The notes under the pieces are model-generated. The model had not been told where the DNA came from and made no database searches. It saw only the letters and a program-made list of their open reading frames with translations. 64,000 bases of DNA from Janthinobacterium rivuli (GTDB lineage Bacteria; Pseudomonadota; Gammaproteobacteria; Burkholderiales; Burkholderiaceae_D): assembly GCF_029690045.1 (NCBI RefSeq), contig NZ_CP121464.1:3162001-3226000 (forward strand). Direction: 5' to 3'. Positions 47,861 through 57,197 of this stretch are shown here, one piece after another (within the stretch, counting starts at the first letter, position 1; each line of letters opens with the position of its first letter). The translations under genes and the position numbers were made by a program.

Positions 47861-49762
47861 ATGAAATTTAAAGCGATGTTTTCCTCCTGGCAGAAGCTGT
47901 CGACCAAGATCGTCGGCGCGCTGCTGCTCATGCTGGTGCTGGCCCTGAGCGCCATCGGCTGCACCCTGTTTTTGTCGTGGCAGCTCGAAGGCAGTTCGGC
48001 CGCCATCAACGAGACGGGCCGGCTGCGCATGCAGACCTACCGCCTGACCCTGCTGCTTGCCAGCGACGCCCGCGAGCAGGCGCGCCAGCAAGTGCTGCTG
48101 ATTGACGAGACCCTGGCCAAGATCGGCCACGGCGACCCGCAGCGCCCCCTGTTCCTGCCGCCCAGCACGGCCATCAAGTCCGAATTCGAACGCATCGGCA
48201 CTGCCTGGCGCGGCGCCTTGCGCCCGGCCGCGCTGGCCGCCGATTCCACCGCGCGCGCGCGCCAGTTCGAGCATGACGCCGACACCTTTGTGGGCCAGGT
48301 CGATCAACTGGTGCGCCTGATCGAGCACGATAGCGAACAGCGCACCTTCTGGCTGCGCGCCTCGCAACTGATCCTCGTCGGCATGGCCGTCATCGGCACG
48401 GTCAGCATGATTTACCTGATGTTCATGCTCATCATCGAGCCCGTCACGCGCCTGCGCCTGGGCATGCAGCGCATGAAGGAACGCGATTTCAGCGTGCGCC
48501 TGGCCGTCGAAAGCAATGACGAATTCGGCCAGCTGGCCAGTGGCTTCAACCAGATGGCCGACCGCCTGCAGGCGCTGTACGGCAACCTGGAAGAGGGCGT
48601 GCGCAGCAAGACGGCCACGCTCGAATACCGCAACCGCGAACTGGCCTTGCTGTACGAAAGCGCCGCTTTCCTGCAGCGCCCGCAGCCCCTGGAAGACATT
48701 TGCGGCGGCTTCATGCAGCGCATCGTCGACTATTTCGAGGCCGACGGCTCCACCGTGCGCGTGCTCGACGCCGAGCGGGGCAACCTGCACATGGTGGTGC
48801 ATACGGGCCTGTCCGAGGAGCTGGTGGCGTCCGAGCACTGCCTGAAGGTGGGCGACTGCCTGTGCGGCACGGCCGTCGAAATGAAGGTGGCGAAGGTGCA
48901 CGACATGCGCCGCATCGACAAGGCGCACGAGCTGCGCTGCCACCGCGAAGGCTTTGCCACCGTCTCCGTCTTCCATATCCATGCGCACGAACAGCACCTG
49001 GGCTTCTTCAACCTGCATTTCCGCCATGCGCGCGTGTTTTCCGCGCGCGAACTGGCCTTGCTCGAAACCCTGGGCCAGCTGCTGGGCATCGCGCTGGAAA
49101 ACCTGCGCCTGGCCGCGCGCGAACGCGAAATGGCCATTTCCGAAGAGCGCAATCTGGTGGCACAGGGCCTGCACGACAGCATCGCGCAAAGCCTCAATTT
49201 CCTCAACCTGCAAGTGCAGATGCTCGACGACTCGGTGCGCAACGCGCGTTTCGACGAGGTGGCGGGCATCGTGCCGGCCCTGCATGCGGGCGTGAAGGAA
49301 AGCTATGAAGACGTGCGCGAATTGCTGGCCAACTTCCGCAGCCGATTGATGGAGGATGATTTGATCGGCTCCCTGCGCGCGGCGGTGGACAAATTCCGCC
49401 GCCAGACGGGCATCGAGGCCGATCTGCTGGCTGACGTCGACGGCGCGCCATTCCCCCGCGAGCAGCAATTGCAGTTATTATTCATCGTGCAGGAAGCGCT
49501 GTCGAACATCCGCAAGCACGCCCAGGCCAGCCACGTCGAAGTGCGCCTCGCCGATCACCAGGATTTTACGCTGACGATCAGCGATAATGGCGTTGGCTTC
49601 GACGCTGCCGCCGTGCTGGAAAAGGGCGACAGCCATGTCGGCATCCATATCATGCGCGAGCGCGCGCAGCGCATCGAGGCCACGTTCGACGTGCATGCCT
49701 GCCAGGGCGGCGGCACCACGGTCGAACTGCACCTGTCGCGCGAGCAGCGCCGCGCCGCCTGA
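47861..49762 (+). CDS. narX: Nitrate/nitrite sensor histidine kinase NarX
   Basis: The protein is 633 aa from the ATG at 47861; a GTG at 47843 would add six residues. Two membrane segments (about 17-40 and 165-192) flank a PilJ/NarX-type periplasmic helical domain whose nitrate-binding P-box is INETGRLRMQTYRL (about residues 49-62). HAMP, a GAF-like domain with conserved Cys (CLKVGDCLCGTA) and a HisKA_3 domain follow. The phospho-His438 is in LHDSIAQSLNF and a HATPase_c domain closes the protein (LSNIRKHAQASHVEV, DNGVGF). It phosphorylates NarL. It follows moaA closely and precedes narL by 23 bp. Confidence 0.94.
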   Translation: MKFKAMFSSWQKLSTKIVGALLLMLVLALSAIGCTLFLSWQLEGSSAAINETGRLRMQTYRLTLLLASDAREQARQQVLLIDETLAKIGHGDPQRPLFLPPSTAIKSEFERIGTAWRGALRPAALAADSTARARQFEHDADTFVGQVDQLVRLIEHDSEQRTFWLRASQLILVGMAVIGTVSMIYLMFMLIIEPVTRLRLGMQRMKERDFSVRLAVESNDEFGQLASGFNQMADRLQALYGNLEEGVRSKTATLEYRNRELALLYESAAFLQRPQPLEDICGGFMQRIVDYFEADGSTVRVLDAERGNLHMVVHTGLSEELVASEHCLKVGDCLCGTAVEMKVAKVHDMRRIDKAHELRCHREGFATVSVFHIHAHEQHLGFFNLHFRHARVFSARELALLETLGQLLGIALENLRLAAREREMAISEERNLVAQGLHDSIAQSLNFLNLQVQMLDDSVRNARFDEVAGIVPALHAGVKESYEDVRELLANFRSRLMEDDLIGSLRAAVDKFRRQTGIEADLLADVDGAPFPREQQLQLLFIVQEALSNIRKHAQASHVEVRLADHQDFTLTISDNGVGFDAAAVLEKGDSHVGIHIMRERAQRIEATFDVHACQGGGTTVELHLSREQRRAA

Positions 49763-49785
49763 GTAACTACCTGAAAGTATAAAAA

Positions 49786-50448
49786 ATGGAGACACCCGAT
49801 AAACCGATCACCGTCATGCTGGTGGACGACCACGCGCTGTTCCGCAGCGGCATACGCTCGCTGCTGCAGCGGCACACGGACTTTTCCGTCGTGGGCGAGG
49901 CGGCCGATGGCGTGGAAGGCATCAAGCGCGCCATCCAGCTGCAGCCCGACGTGGTGCTGCTGGACCTGAACATGGCCGGCATGTCCGGCGTGGAAGCGCT
50001 GCAGCTGATGCAGCACGACTGCCCCGATACGGCCATCGTCATGCTGACCGTGTCGGAAGACGCGGAAGACCTGGCGACGGCCCTGCGCGCGGGCGCCTGC
50101 GGTTACCTGATCAAGAATATCGACGCCGACTACCTGGTGCGCGCCATCCGCCGCGCGGCGGCCGGCGAAGTGGTCATCGCCGAAGCCATGACGGGCAAGC
50201 TGGTGGCGCAGCTGCAGGCGGGCACGCGGCGCGAGGAACCCGTGTCGGAACTGGACAAGCTCACGCCGCGCGAAAAGGAAATCATCGATTGCCTGTCGCG
50301 CGGCGAGAGCAACAAGGGCATCGCCCGCACTCTCGACCTGGCCGAAAGCACGGTCAAGATCCACGTGCAGAACGTGCTGAAAAAACTCAACCTCACCAGC
50401 CGCGTGCAGGCGGCCGTGTATGCGGTCGAGCACCGCCAGGGCAAATAG
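49786..50448 (+). CDS. narL: Nitrate/nitrite response regulator NarL
   Basis: The protein is 220 aa. The receiver domain (about 8-125) has the phospho-Asp60 in VVLLDLNMAGMSG and the Thr/Lys switch residues (VMLTVSE, YLIKNI). The LuxR-type HTH lies at about 153-212 (LTPREKEIIDCLSRGESNKGIAR in parts, then ESTVKIHVQNVLKKL). It activates nar genes when nitrate is present. It ends the nar unit; a GGGGTC palindrome follows. Confidence 0.95.
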   Translation: METPDKPITVMLVDDHALFRSGIRSLLQRHTDFSVVGEAADGVEGIKRAIQLQPDVVLLDLNMAGMSGVEALQLMQHDCPDTAIVMLTVSEDAEDLATALRAGACGYLIKNIDADYLVRAIRRAAAGEVVIAEAMTGKLVAQLQAGTRREEPVSELDKLTPREKEIIDCLSRGESNKGIARTLDLAESTVKIHVQNVLKKLNLTSRVQAAVYAVEHRQGK

Positions 50449-50456
50449 CCCGAGTC

Positions 50457-50483
50457 GGGGTCTGACCCGCCGGGCCGGACCCC
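50457..50483. repeat. GGGGTC/GACCCC palindromic element
   Basis: GGGGTC (50457-50462) and GACCCC (50478-50483) flank a GC-rich centre just after narL. Palindromes built on GGGGTCTGACCC are scattered through intergenic regions of Massilia and Janthinobacterium genomes as I recall; only one copy is seen here. It could form a hairpin but lacks a U-tract. Confidence 0.45.
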
Positions 50484-50530
50484 ATGGCGATTATCTCTCT
50501 CTAGTCCTTTTTGCCGATGGATGTCCTTGC

Positions 50531-50567
50531 GCTTTTAAAGTAGTATATGGAATATATCTTTAAAAGC
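50531..50567 (+). promoter_or_regulatory. Perfect 10-bp inverted repeat upstream of nnrS
   Basis: GCTTTTAAAG (50531-50540) and its exact reverse complement CTTTAAAAGC (50558-50567) flank a 17-bp AT-rich core, ending 9 bp before the nnrS ATG. Size and position suggest a repressor operator. An NsrR-type nitric-oxide repressor would fit nnrS control, but the site does not match a consensus exactly. Confidence 0.65.
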
Positions 50568-50576
50568 GAGCCCATC

Positions 50577-51788
50577 ATGGCCATTACCCCGATCAGCGAA
50601 CCTTCCCCACCTTCCACGACGGCAGGCGCCGCCCCCTGGCATGCGCGCCACGCCGTCTGGCAACTGGGTTTTCGCCCGTTTTATCTGCTGGCGGCCGCGT
50701 TCGCGGCCCTCGGTATTCCCCTGTGGCTGGCCAGCTATGCGGGCTGGCTGACGGGCGGCTTGCAGGTGGGGCTGGGCTGGCATATGCATGAAATGGTGTT
50801 CGGCTTCGCGCTGGCCGTCGTCGTAGGCTTTTTGTACACGGCAGGGCGCAACTGGACGGGCTTGCCCACGCCGCACGGCGCGCAGCTGATGGCGCTGGCG
50901 GCGTTGTGGCTGGCGGGGCGCATCGCCATGCTGTGCGCTCCCGGCCTGTTGCCGGCGCTGGTCGACTGGCTGTTCCTGCCGCTGGCCGCCTGGCCCTTGT
51001 ACCTGGTGCTGCGCCGCTCGGGCAATACGCGCAACCTGTTCCTTGTCGGTTTGCTGGCCTTGCTGGCGCTGGCCAATGGCCTGTTCCACGCGGCCGTGCT
51101 GGGCTGGTTGCCGCTGTCGCTGTTCCTGCCCGTGCAGGCGGCCATCTTCATCATCGTGCTGATCGAATCGGTGATCGGCGCGCGCGTGATCCCCATGTTC
51201 ACCCGCAATGGTGCACCTGGCAGCTCACCCGTGGCCAGCCCGAAGCGCGCGCTGGTCGCCGTGGCCTGCATGGCGGCTGCCGCGATCGCGTGGCTGGCTG
51301 GTGCGCCGGCCTGGCTGACGGCGCCGCTGGCCCTCGTGGCAAGCGGCGTGTCGCTGGCCAACCTGCTGGCCTGGCAGCCGCAGCGCACGCTGCGCGTGCC
51401 GCTGCTGTGGATATTGCACCTGTCGTATGCGTGGATCGGCATCGGCTTCGCGCTGCTGGCGGCCGCCAGCCTGGGCCTGCTGCCGGTCAGCGCCGCCTTG
51501 CACGCGCTGACCGTGGGCTCGATGGCGGGCCTGATCATCGGCATGATGACGCGCACCACGCTGGGCCACACGGGACGTGCGCTCAAGGGTGGCAGGGCGG
51601 AGGCGGCGATGTACTGGCTGATCCAAGTGGGCGCGCTGGCGCGCCTGCTGGCCGCCGTCGGTCCCGCTACGCTGGCCATGCCGCTGCTGCTGGCGGCTGG
51701 CGCCTGCTGGTCGCTGGCCTTTGGCCTGTATGCGTGCGTGTATGCGCCCTACCTGTGGCGCGCGAGGGTGGATGGCCGCGAAGGCTAG
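50577..51788 (+). CDS. nnrS: NnrS family haem-copper membrane protein
   Basis: The protein is 403 aa from the ATG at 50577, with about twelve hydrophobic segments. NnrS hallmarks: WQLGFRPFYLLAAAFAALGIPLW near the start (in parts), GWHMHEMVFGFALAVVVGFLYTAGRNWTG (in parts), GARVIPMFTRNG and IGMMTRTTLGHTGR. The family contains haem and copper and helps cells withstand nitrosative stress. Being next to narXL, it would meet nitric oxide made from nitrite. A perfect inverted repeat overlaps its promoter region. No nir or nor genes are in the window. Confidence 0.92.
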   Translation: MAITPISEPSPPSTTAGAAPWHARHAVWQLGFRPFYLLAAAFAALGIPLWLASYAGWLTGGLQVGLGWHMHEMVFGFALAVVVGFLYTAGRNWTGLPTPHGAQLMALAALWLAGRIAMLCAPGLLPALVDWLFLPLAAWPLYLVLRRSGNTRNLFLVGLLALLALANGLFHAAVLGWLPLSLFLPVQAAIFIIVLIESVIGARVIPMFTRNGAPGSSPVASPKRALVAVACMAAAAIAWLAGAPAWLTAPLALVASGVSLANLLAWQPQRTLRVPLLWILHLSYAWIGIGFALLAAASLGLLPVSAALHALTVGSMAGLIIGMMTRTTLGHTGRALKGGRAEAAMYWLIQVGALARLLAAVGPATLAMPLLLAAGACWSLAFGLYACVYAPYLWRARVDGREG

Positions 51789-51795
51789 GCCAGGG

Positions 51796-51921
51796 TCAGG
51801 AAGGGCGCCAGCTTATCAGTTCCCTGATTTCCGGCGCCCAGTAGGACAGCGAATCGCCCACGACGAAGAGCAGCAGGGCCAGCATGATGGCCTTCAGCAG
51901 CAAATCCCTGCACCAGATCAT
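51796..51921 (-). CDS. Possible 41-aa single-span membrane peptide
   Basis: A short frame starts at the ATG at 51921, five bases after a GGGGGG-type ribosome site. It encodes a polar start (MIWCRDLLLK), one hydrophobic helix (AIMLALLLFVVG, residues 11-22) and an amphipathic tail (SYWAPEIRELISW). It lies 30 bp past the hybrid kinase stop on the same strand and ends 7 bp from the nnrS stop. Small membrane peptides often tune sensor kinases, but here this is only a suggestion. Conservation would decide. Confidence 0.4.
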   Translation of the reverse strand: MIWCRDLLLKAIMLALLLFVVGDSLSYWAPEIRELISWRPS

Positions 51922-51951
51922 AGTGTCCCCCCAGTTTTCATGTTGACAAGT

Positions 51952-54900
51952 TTACCATTGGCATGCACGGCCATGTTGAGTTTCTGGCATGGCAGCCTGG
52001 CTGGCCGGCGTCTGTGCCGTGAAGGCGGCGGCGGCCTCGATGGCGTGCGCCAGCGCCTGTTCCAGTGCATCGAGCGCGGCGGCCGCATCGTCGCCTGCGT
52101 GCAGCAGCTGTTCCGCATGCCGGGCCGCATGCAGGGTGGCGGGCAGGGCCAGGCTGCCGGCCACGCCGGCCAGCTGGTGCGCCAGCGCGGCCGCGTCGTC
52201 GCGTGCATCGGCCGCCAGCAGCGCGCGCATGGCGCCCACCGTGTTGCTGTAGGTGTCGCCAAAGCGCGACAGGTGCTGGCGGTAGGGCGCTTCATCGAGC
52301 CACTGCGCCAGACCTTGCGCCAGGTCGATCGCGGGCGCCGCGCCGTCCGGCGGCACGGGCATCACGCCTTCGGCCACGCCCGGCGGCAGGGCAGGCAAGC
52401 CTTGCGCATGGCGCCGGTGCACGCGCGCGACCAGGGCGATGGTCTGCGGCACGTCGAACGGCTTGCTGATGAAATGGTTGACGCCCGCTTCCAGTGCCGC
52501 CGTGCGCTGCGTCTGGAAGGCGCCGGCCGTCAGCGCCACCACGGGCAAATCCTGAAACTGCGGCAACTGGCGCAGCGCGCGCGTCGCCTGCAAGCCATCC
52601 ATGACGGGCATCTGCACGTCCATCAGCACGATGTCGACGTCGTCGGGGTGGGCCAGCAGCCAGTCCAGCGCCTGCCGGCCATCGCAGGCGAACGAGGGCA
52701 AGGCGCCCTGGTCGCACAGGATGTGCCTGACCACATCGCGGTTGATCTCGCTGTCGTCGACCACCAGCACGCGCACGCCAGCCAGCTGGCGCTCTTCCAG
52801 CGGCACCAGACTGGCGTCCAGGCCGGCGGCCATGGCGCGCTGCTGGCGCGCCTCCATCGTCGCGTTGTACAGGCTCGTAGCGGTCACCGGTTCGTTGAGG
52901 ATGGCATCGGCGGCATTGGCCGGGTCGGTACGGCGCCGCGCGGGTGACGTCGCCGGCATGCCGCTGGCGGCCAGAATGACGACGGGGCAGTCCTGCGGCG
53001 GCAGGTATTCGCGCAGCGCGCGCGCCGCGGCTTCCCCTTCCATGTCGGGCATGCGCGCGGCCAGCAACACCACGCCGGGGCGCGCGTCGTCGGCGCAGGC
53101 CAGCGCATAGTCGAGCGCCGCCTGGCCGCCGGACACGGCATGCACGTGCCAGCCCAGGCCGCGCGCCACGGCGGCCACCGCCTCGCGCGTGCCGGCCTTG
53201 CCATCGGCCAGCAAGACGCGCAGATCCTGCATGCCCTGCATGTCGGGCGAGGACGGGGCTTGGGTGTGCATCAGTTGCACAGGCACCGTAAAACTGAAGG
53301 CGCTGCCCTGGCCCAGGGCGCTTTGCAGGTGCAGGCTGCCGCCCATCAGGCGCACCAGCTGGCGGCAGATGGTCAGGCCCAGGCCCGTGCCGCCGAAGCG
53401 GCGCGTGGTCGAGCTGTCGGCCTGGGCGAAGGCGGAAAAGATCGCCTCCTGCACTTCCGGGGCGATGCCGATGCCCGTGTCGCGTACGCAAAAACGCAGC
53501 ACGGCGGCGTCGCCGTCGCGGCTCTCCAGCGTCGTCAGCAGCTCGACCTTGCCCTGCGGCGTGAATTTGATGGCATTGCTGCCCAGGTTGATCAGCACTT
53601 GCTCCAGCCGCAGCGCGTCGCCGAGCACGTGGTCGATGCCGTCGGGCAGCGGTCCGATGCGCACCGCAATCGGCTTGTCATGCGCGGCCACGCCCATGCT
53701 GGCGGCGATCTTCTCGATCACCTCGGCCAGGCGGAACGGCGCCTGTTCGATGGTCATGTGGCCCGCCTCGATTTTCGACACGTCCAGCACGTCGTTGATG
53801 ATGCCCAGCAGGGACTGGCCGGCGGCGCGGATCTTGCGCGTCATCAGCAGTCCGTCTTCATCTAGGCGGCCCCTTTCCAGCAGCCAGGCCATGCCAAGGA
53901 TGGCGTTCAGCGGCGAGCGGATTTCATGGCTCATGTTGGCGAGGAATTCCGCCTTGCTGCGGTTGGCCGCTTCGGCCCCGTCGCGCGCCAGCAGCATGGC
54001 CGCCTCGGCCTGCTTTTGCGCGGAAATATCCTGGGCAAAGATCAGGGTGGCCGGTCCATCCTTGAGCATCACGCGCGTGCTGGTCTTGAGGATGGGCACG
54101 GGCCGGCCCTGCTTGTCCACGCCGACGGCTTCAAACATCTGTTCGCTGGCCGAATCGGCCTCGATCAGCGCTTCGTTGCTTGCCAGCGCCACTTGCGAGG
54201 CGGCCGTGAGCATGCTGCGCCAGGCCAGGCCGCTCAGGTCATCCTCGGGGGCATAGCCATGCAGGTGGCGGTAGCGGGGATTGGAATACACGAAGCGTCC
54301 ATGGCGCAGGATGGCGATGGCCACGGGCGCATCTTCGATCAGGGTGCGAAAGCGCGTTTCGCTGTCGGACACGGCTTGCATGGCCTGGCGCTCCCTTTCC
54401 TGTTCCACCTGCCAGGCGGCTTGCTGCCGGCGCCGCCGCTGGCTCCAGAACAGCAGGCTGGCGCCGGCCAGCGCCAGCATGGCAAAGCCGAGGATGTAGC
54501 TCAGCGCCTGCCGCCGCAGCGGGGCGGCGATGGCCGCTTCTTCGCGGCTCAGGCCGATGATCAGGGCGCGGTCCATGCGCAGCGCGGCGGGCGCGATGGT
54601 CGCCATCGCCATGACGCGGGGGGAGGCGGCGCCGGCGCCGGCAATCTCGACGCCGCCCAGCACGCCCGCCTGAAAGCCGCTGTCGCGGAAGCGCCGCAGG
54701 AAGCTGCCGGGCAGGTCCACATTGTCGCCGTTCGCGCTTCTGGCCGGATAGTTGAGGAATTGCCGGCCGTCGCCATGCACGACGACGGCCCAGACATCGG
54801 CCGCATACATGGCGGTGCGGAACTTGGCCGTGAAGTATTCGGGGGCGAAGGTGGCCACCACGACGCCGGCAAAGCGGCCTTGCCGGTCCTGCACCATGCG

Positions 54901-55401
54901 CGCCGCCGTGATGACCAGGTCGCGCTTGAAGGACAGGAAAGGCGCCGAGATGTACAGCATGCGCGCATCGGGCGCATCGCGCGCCGTCTGGAAGTAGCCG
55001 CGGCGCGAAAAGTCCTGGCCGGCCAGTTCCGGGATGTTGGTGGCGACCGGCTTGCCATTGGCGTCGATGACCAGCATGGTGCGCACGCCCGGCATGGCGT
55101 CGACCAGCGCGGCCAGGCGCCGGGGCAGCGCTTGCCCGGCGTCGGGGGCGGCACCGGCGCCAAGGTAGTCGCGGATCACGCCGTCAAGCACCAGGTTGGT
55201 CGCCGCCAGGTCGACTTCGATGTTTTTTGCCAGCAGCGCCGTCAGCACGCTGAGCCGCTCGCGTTCGGCCGCGTCATGCCGCGAGACTTCAGACAGGTGC
55301 GCGTAGGCGAGGGCGGCGGCCATGATCAGCAGCCCGAGGAGAAAAAACAGCCATTCGATCAATCGTCTGCGCACTGCCGCCGCATCTGGGTGGAGGTTCA
55401 T
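51952..55401 (-). CDS. Hybrid sensor histidine kinase: Cache-PAS-HisKA-HATPase-pseudoREC-REC-HPt
   Basis: The protein is 1149 aa. Membrane segments at about 15-35 and 305-325 enclose a double-Cache periplasmic sensor (MLVIDANGKPVATN, FSRRGYFQTARDAP). A PAS domain (about 345-455) precedes HisKA with phospho-His492 (NMSHEIRSPLNAILG), HATPase_c (NLGSNAIKFTPQGK, DTGIGIA, GGTGLGL), a first receiver lacking its Asp (Ala781 in VLLAARMPDM), a second receiver with Asp928 (VLMDVQMPVMDG), and an HPt domain with His1075 (LAHQLAGVAG). It could run the internal part of a phosphorelay by itself. It follows another Cache kinase by 48 bp. The ligand is unknown; Cache domains often bind amino or organic acids. 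Confidence 0.92.
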   Translation of the reverse strand: MNLHPDAAAVRRRLIEWLFFLLGLLIMAAALAYAHLSEVSRHDAAERERLSVLTALLAKNIEVDLAATNLVLDGVIRDYLGAGAAPDAGQALPRRLAALVDAMPGVRTMLVIDANGKPVATNIPELAGQDFSRRGYFQTARDAPDARMLYISAPFLSFKRDLVITAARMVQDRQGRFAGVVVATFAPEYFTAKFRTAMYAADVWAVVVHGDGRQFLNYPARSANGDNVDLPGSFLRRFRDSGFQAGVLGGVEIAGAGAASPRVMAMATIAPAALRMDRALIIGLSREEAAIAAPLRRQALSYILGFAMLALAGASLLFWSQRRRRQQAAWQVEQERERQAMQAVSDSETRFRTLIEDAPVAIAILRHGRFVYSNPRYRHLHGYAPEDDLSGLAWRSMLTAASQVALASNEALIEADSASEQMFEAVGVDKQGRPVPILKTSTRVMLKDGPATLIFAQDISAQKQAEAAMLLARDGAEAANRSKAEFLANMSHEIRSPLNAILGMAWLLERGRLDEDGLLMTRKIRAAGQSLLGIINDVLDVSKIEAGHMTIEQAPFRLAEVIEKIAASMGVAAHDKPIAVRIGPLPDGIDHVLGDALRLEQVLINLGSNAIKFTPQGKVELLTTLESRDGDAAVLRFCVRDTGIGIAPEVQEAIFSAFAQADSSTTRRFGGTGLGLTICRQLVRLMGGSLHLQSALGQGSAFSFTVPVQLMHTQAPSSPDMQGMQDLRVLLADGKAGTREAVAAVARGLGWHVHAVSGGQAALDYALACADDARPGVVLLAARMPDMEGEAAARALREYLPPQDCPVVILAASGMPATSPARRRTDPANAADAILNEPVTATSLYNATMEARQQRAMAAGLDASLVPLEERQLAGVRVLVVDDSEINRDVVRHILCDQGALPSFACDGRQALDWLLAHPDDVDIVLMDVQMPVMDGLQATRALRQLPQFQDLPVVALTAGAFQTQRTAALEAGVNHFISKPFDVPQTIALVARVHRRHAQGLPALPPGVAEGVMPVPPDGAAPAIDLAQGLAQWLDEAPYRQHLSRFGDTYSNTVGAMRALLAADARDDAAALAHQLAGVAGSLALPATLHAARHAEQLLHAGDDAAAALDALEQALAHAIEAAAAFTAQTPASQAAMPETQHGRACQW

Positions 55402-55449
55402 GTGGCGATGCTATACCCGATATGCACGAAGAACAACTTTTGCGCGCGA

Positions 55450-57132
55450 CTATGCAGTTGATAGTGTGGTCAATTTGCCGCCCAGCGGCAGGTGCAGGCG
55501 GAAGACGGCGCCGCGGCCCGGCGCGGAGGTCACGCCGATGCGCCCGCCCATCAGGGTGACGAGCTGGCGCGCGATGGCCAGGCCCATGCCGGCGCCGCCA
55601 TGGGCGCGGCTCGGCGAGTCGTCGGCCTGCGAGAAGTTGTCGAAGATGTCGTCCTGCCGCGCCAGCGCGATGCCGATGCCCGTATCGCGCACCTCGATCT
55701 GCAGCTCGGCGCCGCTGTGCATGACGTGCACGTCGACCCGTCCCGCGGCCGTGTAGCGGATGGCGTTGTCGAGCAGGATATCGAGCACGCGCACCAGGCG
55801 GACGCGGTCGCAATCGATGCCGGGCGGCGTGGCGGGCGCGACTTGCGCGGCCAGCTGCAAGCCCTTGTGCGCGGCGCGCGGCCGGTGCGGCGCCAGCGCC
55901 AGTTCCAGCAGCTGGTCCAGGGACGCGGCGCCCGGCGCCAGCCGCACCTGCTCGTGCTCGAGCGCGCTCAATTCCATCGCCGCCTCGACCATGGACAGCA
56001 ACTGGCGGCCGCAGTCGTGTATCGTTTGCGCGTAGGCGGCTTGTTCCGGCTCGCGCAGCTGTTCCTGCAGCAGCTCGGAGAAACCGAGGATGCCGTTGAG
56101 GGGCGTGCGCAGTTCATGCGACATGTTCGACAGGAAGCGCGACTTGGCCTCGCTGGCGGCGATGGCCCTGGCGCGGCTGTCGACCAGGCGGCCGATCAGC
56201 AGCACCAGCGCGGCCCACGACAGCACGATCAGCGCGCTCGTGATGGCCGCCATCAGCAAGGCCTGGTCGCGGCGCGAAACGTAGTCGGCCAATATGGTGT
56301 CGCGGTCCAGGCCGACCAGCACGTAGAGCGGGTAGCCGGCCAGTTTTTCGAACGCATACAGGCGCAGCGTGCCATCGACGGGACTGCGCTCGGTGAAACT
56401 GCCGCGCGCGCCGCCACGCATCAGGGCAAATACCTTGCTGTCGCCGACATCCTGGCCTATGGTGTTGACGGCGCCGACCCGGCGCGCGCGCACCACGCCG
56501 TCGCTGCCGACGAGCGCGATGGAGCTGTTCTCGCCCAGGTCGACTTCATCGTACAAGCGCGTAAAGTAATACGGATCCATCGAGACCACCACGACGCCCT
56601 TGAAACGGCCATCGGCGTGGTTGATGCGGCGCGTCATCTGGAGCGACCATTTTTTCGACACGCGGCCCAGCACCGGCTTGCTGATATACAGTTCGCCGCT
56701 GTCGCGCTGCATGTGTACCCGGATGTGCTCGCGGTCGGCCAGATTGGTCGGCTGGAAGGGGCGGCTCGACAGCACCGTGTCGCCGTGTTCGTCGATGATG
56801 CTGAACAGGTTGTACAGGGGGCCTGGATTGAGGCCTTGCCGCAGGTCCGCCACGATGTCGAGGCGGTTGCCCAGCGCTTGGTAGCGGCTGCGCAGGTAGG
56901 TGGCCGCCTGGTCCGCCGCCTCGATCGTGCGGATTGCGTGCTCGTCGAAGACGCGCGCCATGCTGCGCGCATCGCGCCCGGCGCCGGCGATGGCGGCGAC
57001 ATAGGCGTGCCGCAGTTGCAGCACGGTGATGTTCCACAGCCCCGCCAGCAGGATGGCCATGAAGAGCGACAGCAGGGTGCGCGCATCCCAGCGCTCCCAG
57101 GCCACGGCCTTGCCATCTGTGTGCTGCCGCAT
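55450..57132 (-). CDS. Cache-domain sensor histidine kinase
   Basis: The protein is 560 aa. Two membrane segments (about 20-40 and 290-312) enclose a Cache domain (DEHAIRTIEAADQAATYLRSRY in parts, SIIDEHGDTVLSSRPF, SKPVLGRVSKKWSLQMTRRIN in parts). HisKA has phospho-His339 (NMSHELRTPLNGILGFSELLQE in parts). HATPase_c follows (LLDNAIRYTAAGRV, DTGIGIALARQDDIF, GGAGMGLAI). It has no receiver, so the stand-alone receiver encoded upstream or the hybrid kinase downstream may be its partner. GGAGG lies before the ATG. A palindromic AT-rich promoter region with a TATAAT -10 box (57206-57201) precedes it. Confidence 0.92.
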   Translation of the reverse strand: MRQHTDGKAVAWERWDARTLLSLFMAILLAGLWNITVLQLRHAYVAAIAGAGRDARSMARVFDEHAIRTIEAADQAATYLRSRYQALGNRLDIVADLRQGLNPGPLYNLFSIIDEHGDTVLSSRPFQPTNLADREHIRVHMQRDSGELYISKPVLGRVSKKWSLQMTRRINHADGRFKGVVVVSMDPYYFTRLYDEVDLGENSSIALVGSDGVVRARRVGAVNTIGQDVGDSKVFALMRGGARGSFTERSPVDGTLRLYAFEKLAGYPLYVLVGLDRDTILADYVSRRDQALLMAAITSALIVLSWAALVLLIGRLVDSRARAIAASEAKSRFLSNMSHELRTPLNGILGFSELLQEQLREPEQAAYAQTIHDCGRQLLSMVEAAMELSALEHEQVRLAPGAASLDQLLELALAPHRPRAAHKGLQLAAQVAPATPPGIDCDRVRLVRVLDILLDNAIRYTAAGRVDVHVMHSGAELQIEVRDTGIGIALARQDDIFDNFSQADDSPSRAHGGAGMGLAIARQLVTLMGGRIGVTSAPGRGAVFRLHLPLGGKLTTLSTA

Positions 57133-57197
57133 GCCGCCTCCGCAGGATAAAGCGTTACGCGTGGATGTCCGGCGTCACCGGCGCGCGTCAATATGAA

